Assembly: GCF_000002985.6 (NCBI RefSeq)
Contig: NC_003284.9
Span: 8,308,001-8,372,000 of the forward strand
Direction of reading: 5' to 3'
DNA length: 64,000 nucleotides
Source: Caenorhabditis elegans
Taxonomy: Eukaryota; Nematoda; Chromadorea; Rhabditida; Rhabditidae
Shown here piece after piece: positions 1 through 11,667 of the stretch. Numbering within the stretch: position 1 is the first letter of the stretch; each line of letters begins with the position of its first letter. The notes under the pieces are model-generated. The model was given only the letters and a program-made list of their open reading frames with translations, was not told the DNA's origin and ran no database searches. The position numbers and the translations under genes were made by a program.

Positions 1-2600
1 TTTGAGATTTTTTTTTGAAAGAATTCAAATTATCACTGTTTTAGTTTGTTTCACTAATTTGTTAGAGTACAACAAAAAAACAGCCAAAGAAAAATGACTT
101 CAAAATCTAAAACTTCAAAAAGTCTTTTAAAAAAGTCAATCATTTTGCAACTAGGAAATTTGACAAAAAAAAGTCTAATATGTAATGAAAAAATCATGAA
201 ACATTAAATACGAAATTTTTCATTGTCTTCAATGCTCAAGCATAATTTTTATATTAATTATCTTGAACATGGTTTTCTATTTTCAATTCAATTATCGAAC
301 ATATTGATAAAATCAGTTTGAAGACCTAAAAATTTCCACAAGCTCAAAGTACACATAAACAAAGAAAAAGTAGCACGGGGTGACCGCTAACATGACAATT
401 TTCCCACCAGCCCACTTCTTAAGTGACATTGGATAGGATATATGGGAGCGAGTAACACCCATCCATTGCTTGCTGATGAGTATCTGCATATACATTTCAA
501 AAATACTCATCAATCACCACCAGGCGCCTCCTGAATTCAAACCAAAAATGTGTAAAGTGCCAAAAAGGATCAAAGGGAAATTTAGGCGCCAGAAAAAAAA
601 GTGTGTGTGAAGAAGAGTTTTCTCTTTGAAAAAGTGGATAACGTAATCAAATGGGTTGGGTGCGCGACAGAAAAATAGAAAGAAAAAGCGAGTTCAAACG
701 ACTCTAGAAGTATTTGAGAAACAGGAGGAAAATGGGGATGAAAATTGAGAAAATGCGAGAAAGAAAGCAAAATCCAATTCTAAAACTCTTCTCATCTTAC
801 AAGATTCTTAAGCAGAGAAATCACGCCCATTTTGTTCAATTTTCGTTTCTTTATTAGTGAAAGGTGTTTAGAAATAGAGTTTTTTTTAATATTTTCTATG
901 CCAAAGTATTTATTTCAGCCTTAACAAAGCATATCACATTTTATATAAATCAACAAAATTTGGCAAGTGAATGTTAATTTAATTCACTTTCAAAATGCGT
1001 ATCAAAAATACACAAGTACTAAAAATTACATAACAACTATTATTCAACACAAAACAAAGTTCCATAGGAGTAATCAACGCTCAGTCTGAAAAAACATTTC
1101 AAAAATTAAGCTCATAAAAAGTCCACAAAGCAAAGTTATGAGTCACAAGCAAAATGCCACATTCTGACTAACAACAAAAAACCACAAACCTTTAGAAAAA
1201 AATCGAAAAATTGGTTTAAAATGAATGAAACAACATTTTTGAAAAGTTCAAAAAGCATATTACCAAAACATTTATTATAAACTAATTGGAAGCAATAACA
1301 CAATCAGTAACACAACAGAAAATGAAAGTTTTCCAACTGTGTACATTTTACCAAAACAAAATACTTTTTGAAATGAGGAACATAAAAAGCATTTGAACAA
1401 AATGAACGATTAACTGCATTCGATTTTTTTCTCTCTCTCATTCTTCGCCACTCATTTCCTCCCCGCTAATTAAAAATCTCAATGGAATTTTCCTTGGCGC
1501 CACAGAAAAAGGGTGTGTGCTCATTAGAGAATTGAATGCAAATTGGTAAATCTTTTATTTCAACTTTTTTTGAAGATAAAGAAAGAATTAATTCAAAACC
1601 TATGCCAAAAGGAAGTTGACAAATAGCAACCGGAAAAGTATATTCACTTTTTTATCCCAAAAAAAGGTCTTCGAAAAACTAGCATGAAATGTCAAGAAGT
1701 ACACCGGAAATAGCGAAGGAAAATTGTAATGTAATGTCTAGCTATAAAATTGCACAAATAGGAGCCAATTTTAAAGAAAGATAGTGCACTTCGGACTCCG
1801 AAAAAGTTCCGTTGTTCACAAAGTAAAGGATTAGCGCGTGCAGGCATGGAACGAAATAGAAGTTGTGAGCGGCATAGATTGCGTTGAAAAGTATTGAACA
1901 ATTTTGAAAAGAGCACACAACACATTTTTGAACATGAGTCTTTCTTAGTCTATTTCTAACACCAGAACGAGCTCCGGAGGCTATTGTGTTCATACTATTG
2001 TAAACATAAAAGGAAGAAAGATGACTAGTGAATAAGTGAGAGAGAGTAAGAACCAGAGAAACCAAAGGGGATTAATTTAATGTTTAGAAGACTATTTGGC
2101 GAGTATGAATAAAAAGAAAAATACGGGAATACACCATAAAGAAGAATATAATAATAGCAAGAAAAACATATTTTTTGTAGGGTTAAGAATTTTGAAAAAG
2201 ATTTTTCAACTGTGAGGGATTTCAATAGTGCTAATGTATGTAGTTTTTTACTTTCTTCGGGACCACTATTTTGAAAAGTGTTCTTTAAGACATTCATAAA
2301 ACCGGATAGGAAACTGTTGAGAATGAAAATACGAAGCAAAGTTAATTAGTAAGCTGAAATGTATTTCTTGAAAAAAAAAAGTGTCTGAGTCGCAAGCCCT
2401 CTAAATGTTATACCGGGGAAAATGTATTTGTTACATAATTTTGGACCAGAATTACTTATACGCAAATTTCAAACGGATATTTTTCAAGTTGATATTTGCT
2501 AGAATAATCTTTGAAAATTGAGGTTGACAATCGTCCCTAATATGAACTCTACTAAAAACATTTTAAATAAATTTGCTGATTATCAAACATTGTTTGAATA
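1..2600. other. AT-rich non-coding stretch
   Basis: I see no supportable gene here. The reading frames present are short, low in complexity and lack consistent splice-site context. The somewhat GC-richer patch at about 400-480 could be a regulatory block or an isolated exon, but no partner exons were found. Introns of a gene extending left of the window cannot be excluded. Confidence 0.4.
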
Positions 2601-2857
2601 TTTTTTTTTGGGCATTATGAGCATCAACGTTTGAAAAAATTGTTCAATGACCCTGAGTTTCTAAACATTAGAATTTTCTTAACTGGTTTCGAAACATTGA
2701 GAAATTTGCATAAATTGGTTGGGCAGAAGAAAACGGAGGGATGGGTGGCAACGCCGCCCACTACGACGAGCGTGGTTTTGACAAATGGCTTAAGATTTGG
2801 GTCGGCTAATAGGTCCGTTGAAGATGTTCTCGAGTCTAACTGGGTGGGCTCTAAACA

Positions 2858-3007
2858 CTAAAATGTACTGGCTGACTTCTTTCTTCTTATTCGTTGTGTT
2901 GTTTCTTCAACAGGGATTAGTTGTTGCGGGGGAGGAAGAGGAGCAGAAGTGCGGCTCTTGAGGTTCTGGTACTCGTTAGTGAAAGCCTCATTGAAACTTT
3001 GATTCCC
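2858..3007 (-). CDS. Possible terminal exon of an unidentified gene
   Basis: On the minus strand an AATTTTAG acceptor (AG at 3009-3008) is followed by exactly 50 codons ending in TAG at 2858-2860. The peptide starts GNQSFNEAFTNEYQNLKSR, continues through a PLPPPQQ stretch and ends in a basic RRKKSAS tail, so composition is protein-like rather than random. The DNA on its 3' side (about 2700-2857) is also GC-richer than its surroundings, as a 3' UTR might be. No upstream exon could be joined in phase between 3010 and the receptor gene ending at 5128, so this is either the end of a gene whose other exons I missed or a chance frame. Function unknown. Confidence 0.3.
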   Translation of the reverse strand, partial: GNQSFNEAFTNEYQNLKSRTSAPLPPPQQLIPVEETTQRIRRKKSASTF

Positions 3008-3320
3008 CTAAAATTGTAAACAGAAATTCCGTTTTTTTGGTTGATGTCTCATTGAAATTTGATAGGTGTTTGTCACGAGATCACACATTAAGTTTCAAAG
3101 TTTTTTTTTTCGAATTTTAGGTCAAGAAATAGTGTATTTCGAAGCACAAGCGTAAAATTCAAACTCAAGAATAGAAATATATACCTAAAATTTCAATTTG
3201 AGCAAAGGTATAAAAAATTTCTTGAACGTGAAAGGTCTACTATACATGGATACAAATGGATAAAATTAATATACTCAGTTTTTGAAAGTTCGCTCTGCCT
3301 GTCTATGTTTAGAGCTCAAG

Positions 3321-3484
3321 TTTAAAGGTGGAGTAGCGCCAGTGGGAAAATTGATTTAAAACATGCTTATGGTACCACAATGACCAAGCATCATAGTAAA
3401 AAAATCTTAAAAATTTTCTAAATTTTATATGAGTTTTAGGCATGTTTTAAAGCAATTTCACCACGGGCGCTACTCCACCCTTAA
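3321..3484. repeat. Short palindromic MITE, GGTGGAGTAGCGCC family
   Basis: The ends are inverted copies of one another (TTAAAGGTGGAGTAGCGCC on the left, its reverse complement on the right), and homology continues inward through GTTTTAAA. A longer element with the same termini lies at about 20888-21288, and a single related end is seen near 58150. This is the signature of a non-autonomous inverted-repeat transposon family. No open frame is present. Confidence 0.75.
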
Positions 3485-5127
3485 TAATGCGAATTTCACT
3501 TTTAGAGGAAGTGTGATACAGTTGCAGTAGGAATTATCAATTTTGCAAAATAATGTACAGTGACAAAGCTAAGGTTTACAAAAATTAGTTACTCGAAACT
3601 AATCTAAACATTCTAAGCTGAGACACGCCCACCATCACACCTGCACACTATATCTGGAATCAAATTCAGAAATGTTCTCTCTTAGTGAAAAATCGTCAGA
3701 GAATAGAAAAAGGAGAGACCGACCAAATGTTTGGGACATTGGAAGATTGAGTTACCGCGTCGCTAATCACTGTCCGAGGGCTGCAAGCAAAATAAGAGGG
3801 AAATGGAATGCGCGACGCAGTGTGAAGCCAATTATGTAGCACCCACCCTTACCACCCAGAAGCAGACGGTGGTGGGACGTCAAGTGTGCGTGTCATTAGG
3901 GCATTATTGAAAAGGAAATGAAGAGGAGAGCCGACTGAATAGAGAATATGGATGAGGTTGAGATGGATCAGGTGCAATCAGGTAGAATTCATAATTAGCT
4001 TCTAAATGTGAACTGATGATAAGTTTCTTGAATGAAACTAATTGCTTGTTAGAAATACACATTGTGAAAGTCACAGTTGCTCGTATTTTCATTGTTTAAA
4101 GCCTAATCACTAAAACGTAACTATTTTTTACAGCCGTTACTATAAAATTGAATCAGTGGTCATCGTGGTCAGTAACTCTAAATATTACTAAAATGTCGAT
4201 GTTATTGATAAGCATTTTTTATACAAAAAATGTTCAGGGAAGTTGCTACAATGCAACAACTCTGTGCACGCTTGAATGATGATGAATTACAAATCACATG
4301 AATTTTCGAGCGATAATGTTTTTTTGAGTAGCACTCAGGAACTCATGGCAAATTTTGTTTTGTGTATACTTATACTGAAACAAAGCCTATGAAATAGTAT
4401 AATGGGGTTATGGGGTTATCCAAGTGAATTGTTTTCCTTTTTCACCCTTTTTTACCCCTTCCTTCCCAATCCAAGTGGGGTAAAAAATTCAATTTTTTTT
4501 TCCCCCAGTTTTTCCCTATTTTTTACCCCCTTTTTGCAATGATAGCTCAGTGGGTTGTGGCTGCCGCTTGCGATCTAGAGGTCACGAGTTCGAGTCCGGT
4601 GGACCTCTATTTTTTTATAGCTTAACTGGGTAGTGGAGTCACCCGCGAATTGATTCTTGAATCTTTTTTTTTTTAGCTACATCAATAATAATAAACATTC
4701 TAAGATGGAATAATAGTAAAAAATAACAACAAAAAAAGGAACCCATATTGCCATTCAGTGGGAAGTCATTCTTCTACAAAAAAAGAAAAAACAGGATGTT
4801 AAATGGGGAAAGCAGACATTCTGAAACGAGCAGGAAAAATGAACACAAGCATAAAAAATAGAATTTTCAGCTGGCATTTTTTCAGCATTAAAGTTTTGTT
4901 AAACAATTTCAATGTAGTGACTTTTGTTGTGAAAATACATCACAGTTTAAATTTTGAAAAAATCTAAAACTATTGAGGGTTCAGTTTTATTTATTATGTG
5001 ATCGCTTACAAAAAGATAAAACGTTGTTTCAATGCCAAAAAATACTTTTGCAAAACGGTTGATTTGAAAAAGTACTAATTCATTCTCATAATGCAATAGT
5101 ACAAACGGAAACATTAAACCTAATCAT
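3485..5127. other. Non-coding interval with simple and tRNA-like sequence
   Basis: No gene can be supported. The block 3620-3900 is GC-richer and could be regulatory. A plus-strand frame from a TTCAG acceptor at about 4239 to a TGA near 4300 (reading EVATMQQLCARLNDDELQIT) looks exon-like but has no partner exons. Pyrimidine-rich low-complexity DNA occupies about 4430-4540, just before the tRNA-like relic. Confidence 0.35.
4535..4617 (+). pseudogene. tRNA-derived relic
   Basis: The sequence has an A-box-like TAGCTCAGTGG, then about 35 nt later a B-box-like AGTTCGAGTCC, and ends in a run of seven Ts like a Pol III terminator. The putative T-arm stem pairs badly (only three of five pairs) and no convincing acceptor stem or anticodon arm forms, so it is unlikely to be a working tRNA. 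It may be a tRNA pseudogene or a tRNA-derived short repeat. Confidence 0.45.
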
Positions 5128-6517
5128 CTAATAAATCGAACCTGTATGCATAATAAGGTGGGACGGTTTAACAACACAAGTTTTTTTATTCGAAGGGCAA
5201 ATTTTGCAACGAAATATTCTAACTCGAATCGGTCTTGTGAAAATTACCATTGCTAATGTCGAGAAAAAGCCATGATAGGTCACCGACAGAATTAACAGTT
5301 TACCAATAACTTGAAAAACCTTATTATAAATTTGAATAAAAACTCAAAAGCCTACCATCATGATCAAATGAGAAGAATAATACGTACACTTGAAAACAGC
5401 TCGGTATTAAAATCATAATAAAATGTATGCGTGCCTGAAATAGTAAATTTGATCAGTTAGTTTTCAAAAAAGAAACCTGAATAGTTAGGCTAATAATGAA
5501 TATATTCTCCATTTCCATAGTTGACCGAGAAATTATGACGTCCTTCTTCATAAATATAACAATCAAAAATAAGCAACTAATACCTATTGAAACTGCTAAT
5601 ACAATAGCAACTTCAAAAGTCAAGCTTAACATCCATAGAGTGGCATCGTTTAGTGCAAAGATTATTACAGAATAACAAGTGACCTCGATTGGCAATTTTG
5701 GATAATTCTGAACAAGTTTCAGCAGTTATTGTAATATTTGAAATGTTATTACTATGAATAAAGTATTTCTGGTTTCTTCTTGAAACGCCAAACTTTGCTT
5801 TATGGTCACTACCCCCAGCACTGATGGTACGCAGCACACAGCTCGAAACAAATATGTTTTCAAAGACAAGATTCTAAAGCATATGCATTTTTTGAAACTG
5901 AAGACTGCCCCTTTGAAACGATAAAAAACCATTTCATTTATTGATACGCCAACTGCTGAAAACCATTTTCATTAACAAAGTTTCGGAAACATTATTTGAA
6001 TACCCATGACTAGTTGCACCAAAACATAAAACTGAAAAATTCCCGAAAATCAGTAGTTGGCAACATCAGAAACGACACATAAAACTCGGAAATAATATTT
6101 CTGAAATTTGAAAATACATCAATATATTTAATTTACACTTATTACATGAAAATGTGCGCAATGAGAAATAATTTGTACTTTGCAAGCAGCACTGAATTTT
6201 CCTTGAACAACACCAACAAGGTAGCAGCATAAACTGGCATACTTATAATGTGCGGTGAATGCATCATCGTTCTAAATTTGTTAAGGTACATGTGTATTTT
6301 AAGAACGCAAATTTTCCAAATATAATTTTCTTAATTATTTCGTTTTTTTTTCCAACAACTCGATTTTGCTTGCTATTTCTGGCGTAAAATTGTAATATTT
6401 GAATGCTTTTGAAACTTCAGAATTATATTGTTTTTCCACGTACCTGTAGGCTTCGTTCTGGAAACGCCTTGAAAGTTTAAACTTAGTAAAAAGAAAATAT
6501 ACAAATTCCAATCTCAT
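5128..6517 (-). pseudogene. Str-superfamily chemoreceptor, disrupted copy
   Basis: This is a 7TM chemoreceptor of the Srh/Sri-like nematode families, collinear with the intact receptor at 9.6-11.0 kb. Proposed exon 1 (6444-6517) starts at ATG 6517 and ends at a CAG|GTACGT donor. Exon 2 encodes MMHSPHIISMPVYAATL (TM1). Exon 3 begins NIISEFYVSFLMLPTT (TM2). Later exons give the TM3-4 region, then PIEVTCYSVII (extracellular loop), ISRSTMEMENIFIISLTIQ, RIHFIMILIPSCF (TM6) and VTYHGFFSTLAMVIFTRPIR (TM7), ending at TAG 5128-5130. In exon 3, relative to the intact paralogue, about 15 codons are missing and an in-frame TAG lies at 6010-6012. Splice phases elsewhere are preserved, so decay looks recent. 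An unusual donor before the TAG could rescue it. Confidence 0.6.
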
Positions 6518-6779
6518 TTTCAAATAGGGATAGTTCCGTAAAATCCTAAAAGTTGAAATTTTGATTTAAAACATTCAGAAATGAACGAAATTAAGTTTTT
6601 TTTTTCAAAATTTGCGTGCGTACCTCAGTTAGTTTAAGAGCAAGATATTTATCTTTCCAAAATAAACTCGTTTCTACCTGTAAAACAATGGAGCTGGAAC
6701 AGAACAGTTTTTCGAATCCATAAAGCTTCTGAGTGTATACACCGTATTGCCTTGTTTGGTTTGAATTGTTGTTTTCAGT

Positions 6780-6960
6780 TCATTTTTTCCTAATGGGGTT
6801 ATTCAAGTAGTGTCGGAAAATTAAAAAGTGTAGAAAAATTACGTCACAACCTTATTCAAGTAGATAAAAACATGTATTTAAATACATTTGTGACGTGTTT
6901 TCACTTGACACGTTCCGCAATTTTTAGTTATTTCCGACAGTTACCATTCCAATGAAAATG
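6780..6960. repeat. Possible degenerate inverted-repeat element
   Basis: A left part containing TGTCGGAAA and a right part containing TTTCCGACA face each other, and a related string TGGGGTTATNCAAGTG also occurs near 4405. The match is short and imperfect, so a MITE remnant is only a suggestion. Confidence 0.3.
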
Positions 6961-7523
6961 TAATCAGATTTACTTATCTCCATTTTTATATTCCAGCAAA
7001 TCGTAAACAAAATTGAAAAAATGTTGACCTTTAGAGCAAATTTAATTACTCTATATATTGCCTAAAAATACGGCAGTCAGTCTCAACATCACAAACGTTT
7101 GTTAAATGCAGAAAGACCTGCGCCTCTAAAAAATCAGAGAAACCAAAAACCACGGCGCCAACTGACTGCACAAAAATTGACTACCTCAGTCAGTTTGAAA
7201 TGCTACGTCTCTTTTCAAGTAATACACAATTGCTGTGTATAGCTACACCAAGTACGAGCTACTTTTCGGCATTGTTCTATGTAGCAAACAATCAAAGGCG
7301 GTGCTTTGCTACTCCTGTAGTAAATGTACCCGAATGATTATTATTTGTTAATTTTATCCAAATTATCCAGAATGACCCTTGTTTACAGCTTGGCCCATAA
7401 GAATGGGCCACCTTGCACAAGAGTAAAAAAGCATTTGAAATTAAGTAAGCATAAAAACGGAAAATGTCTAGATTAAATATAATAGAATATTAAAAATAAT
7501 TACATTTGTAAGCTCATTTCACT
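6961..7523. other. Interval between receptor copies
   Basis: No gene is seen. An 8-bp hairpin (TGGCCCAT, four-base loop, ATGGGCCA) lies near 7392-7411. The stretch 7080-7320 is richer in GC and could hold promoter sequence for the 5.1-6.5 kb receptor copy, which is read leftward from here. Confidence 0.3.
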
Positions 7524-8280
7524 TTATTGAGAAGGATGCACTGCTATACTGTGCTTGCCATGTTTCAATACTCTGCTGCCCAAAACTCCTCTTCGAATTG
7601 GTTTCGTAAAAATTATCATTGCAACGGTAGAAAAGAAACCATGATAAGCTACAGACATAATTAGAACTGCAGCAATACCTTTAAATAAGCATTTATTTGT
7701 TAACTAAATTCACTAATAAGCTTACCGTCCGATCTGAAACAGAAAAATATTGCGTAAATAGTAACTAGCTTTTTCATAAAAAGCTTTTGAAAGTGAACCT
7801 GGATTGATAAACTCAAAATCAACATCCGTTGCATTCCAATTGTGGATCTTGAAATGTTTACCCCTTTGTTGATAAATTTATTAACATAACATAACAAACT
7901 CAATGCAATTGAAAATGCTAATGTTATCCATATCATGTAAATAAAGCACACAACCGTCAAAACAATATCTTTCAAATCGCAAATTATGACCGAATGACAG
8001 GTGACTTCTGCTGGCAAGGTTGGGAAATTCTGACAACATTCAAGTTTTTATGTCCGTTTGAAGCGTCATTAACTCACCTCCCAAAGTTCATTTCTAGTGT
8101 TTTCTTGAAGTTGGAGGCTTCTGTTTATAGTCACTGCTGCTAAAGTCGGATGAATCACATTGAGAGCGCGAAAGCAAATTATTTGAAAACGGACAAATTC
8201 ATAAAACGATTCGCTTTCGAAATTGGTGACTACTACTTTACACCGAAAATAGAACATTTCAATAATTGATAATCCGACAA
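7524..8280 (-). pseudogene. Str-superfamily chemoreceptor, 5'-truncated copy
   Basis: This is the middle member of the minus-strand receptor trio. Exons recognisable from the intact paralogue are the TM3-4 exon (from 8280, reading VGLSIIEMFYFRCK), the exon beginning NFPTLPAEVTCHSVII through ISRSTIGMQRMLILSLSIQ, and the last exon with SVAYHGFFSTVAMIIFTKPI, stopping at TAA 7524-7526. The intron and first half of the TM6 exon seem to have been lost; the frame instead runs on through VHFQKLFMKKLVTIYAIFF into SDG. The N-terminal exons (start codon, TM1-2) are absent: homology stops at about 8341, where a foldback element begins, and nothing similar appears on its far side. Most likely a pseudogene. 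Confidence 0.65.
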
Positions 8281-8341
8281 CTGAAAATTGATTTTAGATT
8301 ATTATTGTTTAATCTATAAAATATATATTACTCATAACAAG

Positions 8342-9248
8342 CTTTTGAAATGTTCCGGGTATGTTGCTAACAAGGGAATTGTTCGAAAACTATTCCTCAA
8401 TTCGGAATAAAAATAGTGTCAAGCGATAGTTGGAGGTCTAAGATGATCCCTCCAAAATTTCCAGCTGCTAATCGCCAGGGAGCTCCGAGATATTTCGGTC
8501 CAAAGTTTTAATACCGATTCCAGTTAATTTTGGTCCCTTCAGCTTTACTATGGAGGACACTGTTGTGACGTTGTTGACAAGTTCAAAGTGGTAAGGCAAC
8601 TAAACTTTTTTGAAAAAAAGTGTTGAACTAAAAAGTTTTAGATAAAGTTATAATCTACAACTTTTCAGTTGATCACTTTTTTGTGAAGACAAGATGTTTT
8701 TCAAGCACTGATTTGGTAAAACATGTTGATAACGCATCAGAAATAACGACTTGGGCATTGAAAACAATGAACAATAACAAAATGATGATGCTCTAAAAAT
8801 GAAAATTTTCGAAAAAATAAAATTTTCTATAAAGTTACCAACTTTAACATGAGCTGGAAAAATCTTCAATGATGTTTTTCAGACATGTTTTGGAACGCCA
8901 ATTTTGCCACAAAAAAATTATATAAATTTATTGGCAAGCAACGGATTCGAAAAAAACCATAGCCTTCAACACGAGGTTCAACGCTGCAACCGACTCATTT
9001 TGAACTTGTCAAAAACGTCACAACAGTGTCCACCATTGTAAAGAAATAGTGAAGGGACCAAAATTAACTGAAATCCGTACTAAAACTTTGGACCGAAATA
9101 TCTCGGAGCTCGCTGGCGACTAGCAGCTGGAAATTTTGGAGGGATCATCTCAGACCTCCTACTATCGTTGAGAATATTTTTATTCCGAATTCAGGAATAG
9201 TTTTCGAACAATTCCCTTGTTAGCAACATACCCGGAACATTTCAAAAG
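8342..9248. mobile_element. Foldback (long inverted repeat) element, 907 bp
   Basis: The two ends are long imperfect inverted repeats of roughly 250-290 bp, starting CTTTTGAAATGTTCCGGG on the left and ending with its reverse complement. Arms match closely through stretches such as GATCCCTCCAAAATTTCC and GAGATATTTCGGTCC. The unique centre (about 8600-8990) has a 73-codon minus-strand frame with no recognised domain. The structure is that of a non-autonomous foldback DNA transposon. It abuts the point at which the middle receptor copy loses homology. I could not identify a clear target-site duplication. Confidence 0.85.
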
Positions 9249-9395
9249 ACACCATATACCTCGAATATTTACTGAACTTCAGAATTGGGATCAAAATCAT
9301 GTATTTCTATTTCCTGTCAGTCAATCAAATAAAGGCAAAAATGGGATATTATATCAAAATTTAATGAACAGCTGAAACGTGCGCTAGTAGACTTT

Positions 9396-9530
9396 TATAT
9401 CTCAGTTATATCTCAGCTATATCTCAGATATAGCTCAACTAGAGCTCAGCGATATAGCTGAGATATAGCTGAGATATAGCTGAGAAATAGCTGAAATATA
9501 CCTGAGATATAGCTGAGATATAGCTGAGAG
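9396..9530. repeat. Dyad-symmetric minisatellite of TATAGCTGAGA units
   Basis: The left third consists of units like TATATCTCAGC, and the rest of their reverse complement GCTGAGATATA, in near-regular 10-13 bp steps, so the whole array can fold on itself. The switch point is near 9440-9450. It sits between the truncated receptor and the 3' end of the intact one. Confidence 0.85.
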
Positions 9531-9636
9531 ATAAAGTATATTTACAGCACTGTAGTGCTATATGCATTTTTTAAATAATCCAAATTCTGATAAAACTTTT
9601 TTTAGAACACAAATTATAATAAATTTTTAACATTCA

Positions 9637-11029
9637 TTAAGTTAAATTGTTTGAACGATTTTGGCTCGATAATCGACTTGTTGAAAATCTGTCCTGGCTT
9701 GCTCCTCTCAAATTACTCGGCTGTGTTTGTATTCTAATTTTGAACGGCAAAATCTTCTCGCGCAATGGTTTTGTGAAAAGTATCATTGCACAAGTGGAAA
9801 CAAATCCGTGATATGCGACACACATAAGCAACGAAATAGCTAGATCTGAAAAGAAATTATTGTAATTAAATGTTTATGTTGCTTTTTAACGAACCATTCA
9901 TTTCTGATTTGAAAAACAACGCATAAATAAGAAATATGGTTGGTAACATTATGAGCAAACCATGAATTCCTCCCTGAAAAAAACACGTTGCAAAAATTCT
10001 AACTATTGTGCAACCCCGTGGTAGACTCTAAGTATATGCTTGCGCTCAAAGAGCGCCGACTTTCACCGATTATTCAAAATACAAAGCAGTGAAAATATAT
10101 AAATAATGTTACCTGTATGAATAGACTAAGTATCATCATTTTTTGTAACTTGATGGTCGCGGTTGACATTCCCTGACAGGTTTTCACAAAATTCAAAATA
10201 TAAAACAAAACACAGGATGATACAGTTAGTTGTAGAATAACCTGGATTCCATAAATAACTGTTATTATGTACATAACATAATCATCTAAAACTGCTATAA
10301 TGCAGGAATAACATGTTACTTCTGGTGGCAGATTAGGGTTACTCTTAATTAGTTTTTTGTGATTCAATACTTTGTTGAAGCACTTACCAGCCATAGTTCC
10401 ATTGTTGCTTTAGCTTCAACACCAATACTGTAATTGATTGTTGTTATTGCAACTATTGGGTGAATTATTATCAAAAAACGATACAGCAAAACTTGGAATC
10501 GCAGTAGTTTTTTGAATAAGTCATTTTTGTATACAGAAATCAAGTTGTAACGGAAGAAAAACATTTCCAAAATTGAACCAACTGTTACTGCAAATATCAA
10601 TAGTGCTCTGGACAACATTTAAAAACGGTTACTTACACATCACAGACTGAGCTAATCCATAGAAAATAAACATTCCACTGAATCCTAAATCAGCAAGCCA
10701 TCCAGTATTGCGGAACATTGGATGAGGGAGATATGTCATTGGAAGCATCATGAATGAAACGTAACATTCTGATATTATGTTTCTAAAATTTCAAAGATTT
10801 TTATAGAATTCCAAGTTTCCCGGTAAACTGTTACATTATTATATGAACGATGATAAAATATTTATATGTGGAAAATATTTGAGATGACTCTCGAAACAAT
10901 GCGTTTAGTGTCACAATATATAGTGGAAAGCTGATAATGTGAAAATTATGCATCATACTTCTGAAAAAATACAAGTTACGTTACGTAACTATTTTAAGAT
11001 ACCTACGTGTAAAAAGCGGGCGCAGGCAT
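9637..11029 (-). CDS. Intact Str-superfamily chemoreceptor (Srh/Sri-like), 343 aa
   Basis: Seven exons join in phase: 11029-11007, 10960-10835, 10782-10637, 10605-10388, 10343-10113, 9973-9895 and 9845-9637, for 344 codons including TAA. Seven hydrophobic segments are encoded: HNFHIISFPLYIVTLNALF (TM1), ISECYVSFMMLPMTYLPHP (TM2), GFSGMFIFYGLAQSVMSLL (TM3), FLIIIHPIVAITTI (TM4), VMYIITVIYGIQVILQL (TM5), GGIHGLLIMLPTIFLIYAL (TM6) and CVAYHGFVSTCAMILFTKP (TM7). The TIKLQKMMILSLFIQ stretch before TM6 and the H-G-x-x-S-T ... TKP-x-R ending are typical of worm Srh/Sri/Str receptors. The length fits the family (about 320-350 aa). It probably acts in chemosensory neurons; the ligand is unknown. Intron 3 needs a CAGAG|CA acceptor, the least certain junction. 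I cannot assign a specific family member. Confidence 0.85.
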
Positions 11030-11667
11030 AGAGCAATTTCTGTTCTCCATTGGGAATAAAATAACGACGTATGAATAACGGGTGCTACCTAACCTCCCTT
11101 AATATATAGCGCGATTTATTCAGAGCAATATCAGAAAAGCATATGTAATTATGTACCTAGCAGACAAGTTGTTATTATTAAAAAGTGAAGAGGAGATGCT
11201 TGTTTGAAGAATATAAGAAACAATTGTTTTCATGTCTGATATCATTATGAAATGTTGATTCTAAATGTTTTGATATTCTGATATAACCTTACGCACACAT
11301 CATTTTCTTTTTCAGTTTTATATTTCATTCAAAAAGTTTTTTGATCCACTAATTTTTTCAGTCTGCTAACATGATGTTACGATAAACTATCAATTAGTAC
11401 TAAAAAACAAACTTTACGTGAATGTGTCTCGAAATTGGATAGTGAATGTGTGTCGAAATTGGATGAGATTTATTATAGAATAACAAAAAAAAATGTATAT
11501 ATTACTTTTGCCAGGATCAATTTTGATATATCTAAGAATCTCTTGGCTAATGAAAATTGATTGACAGATGTGATTTTCAAAGATGGATGCTAGACAAATG
11601 CAATTATTTATTGAAACGAGTGTGTTTCAGTATATACAAAAATCAAATTCAAAAGTACACTGATCTT

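Noticed and set aside
1742-2339. Overlapping ~105-codon minus-strand frames
   Set aside because: Low-complexity, no domain, no consistent acceptor/donor pairs, no conserved pattern.
9396-9530. CRISPR-like array
   Set aside because: Units are contiguous without spacers and reverse orientation; this is a eukaryotic minisatellite.
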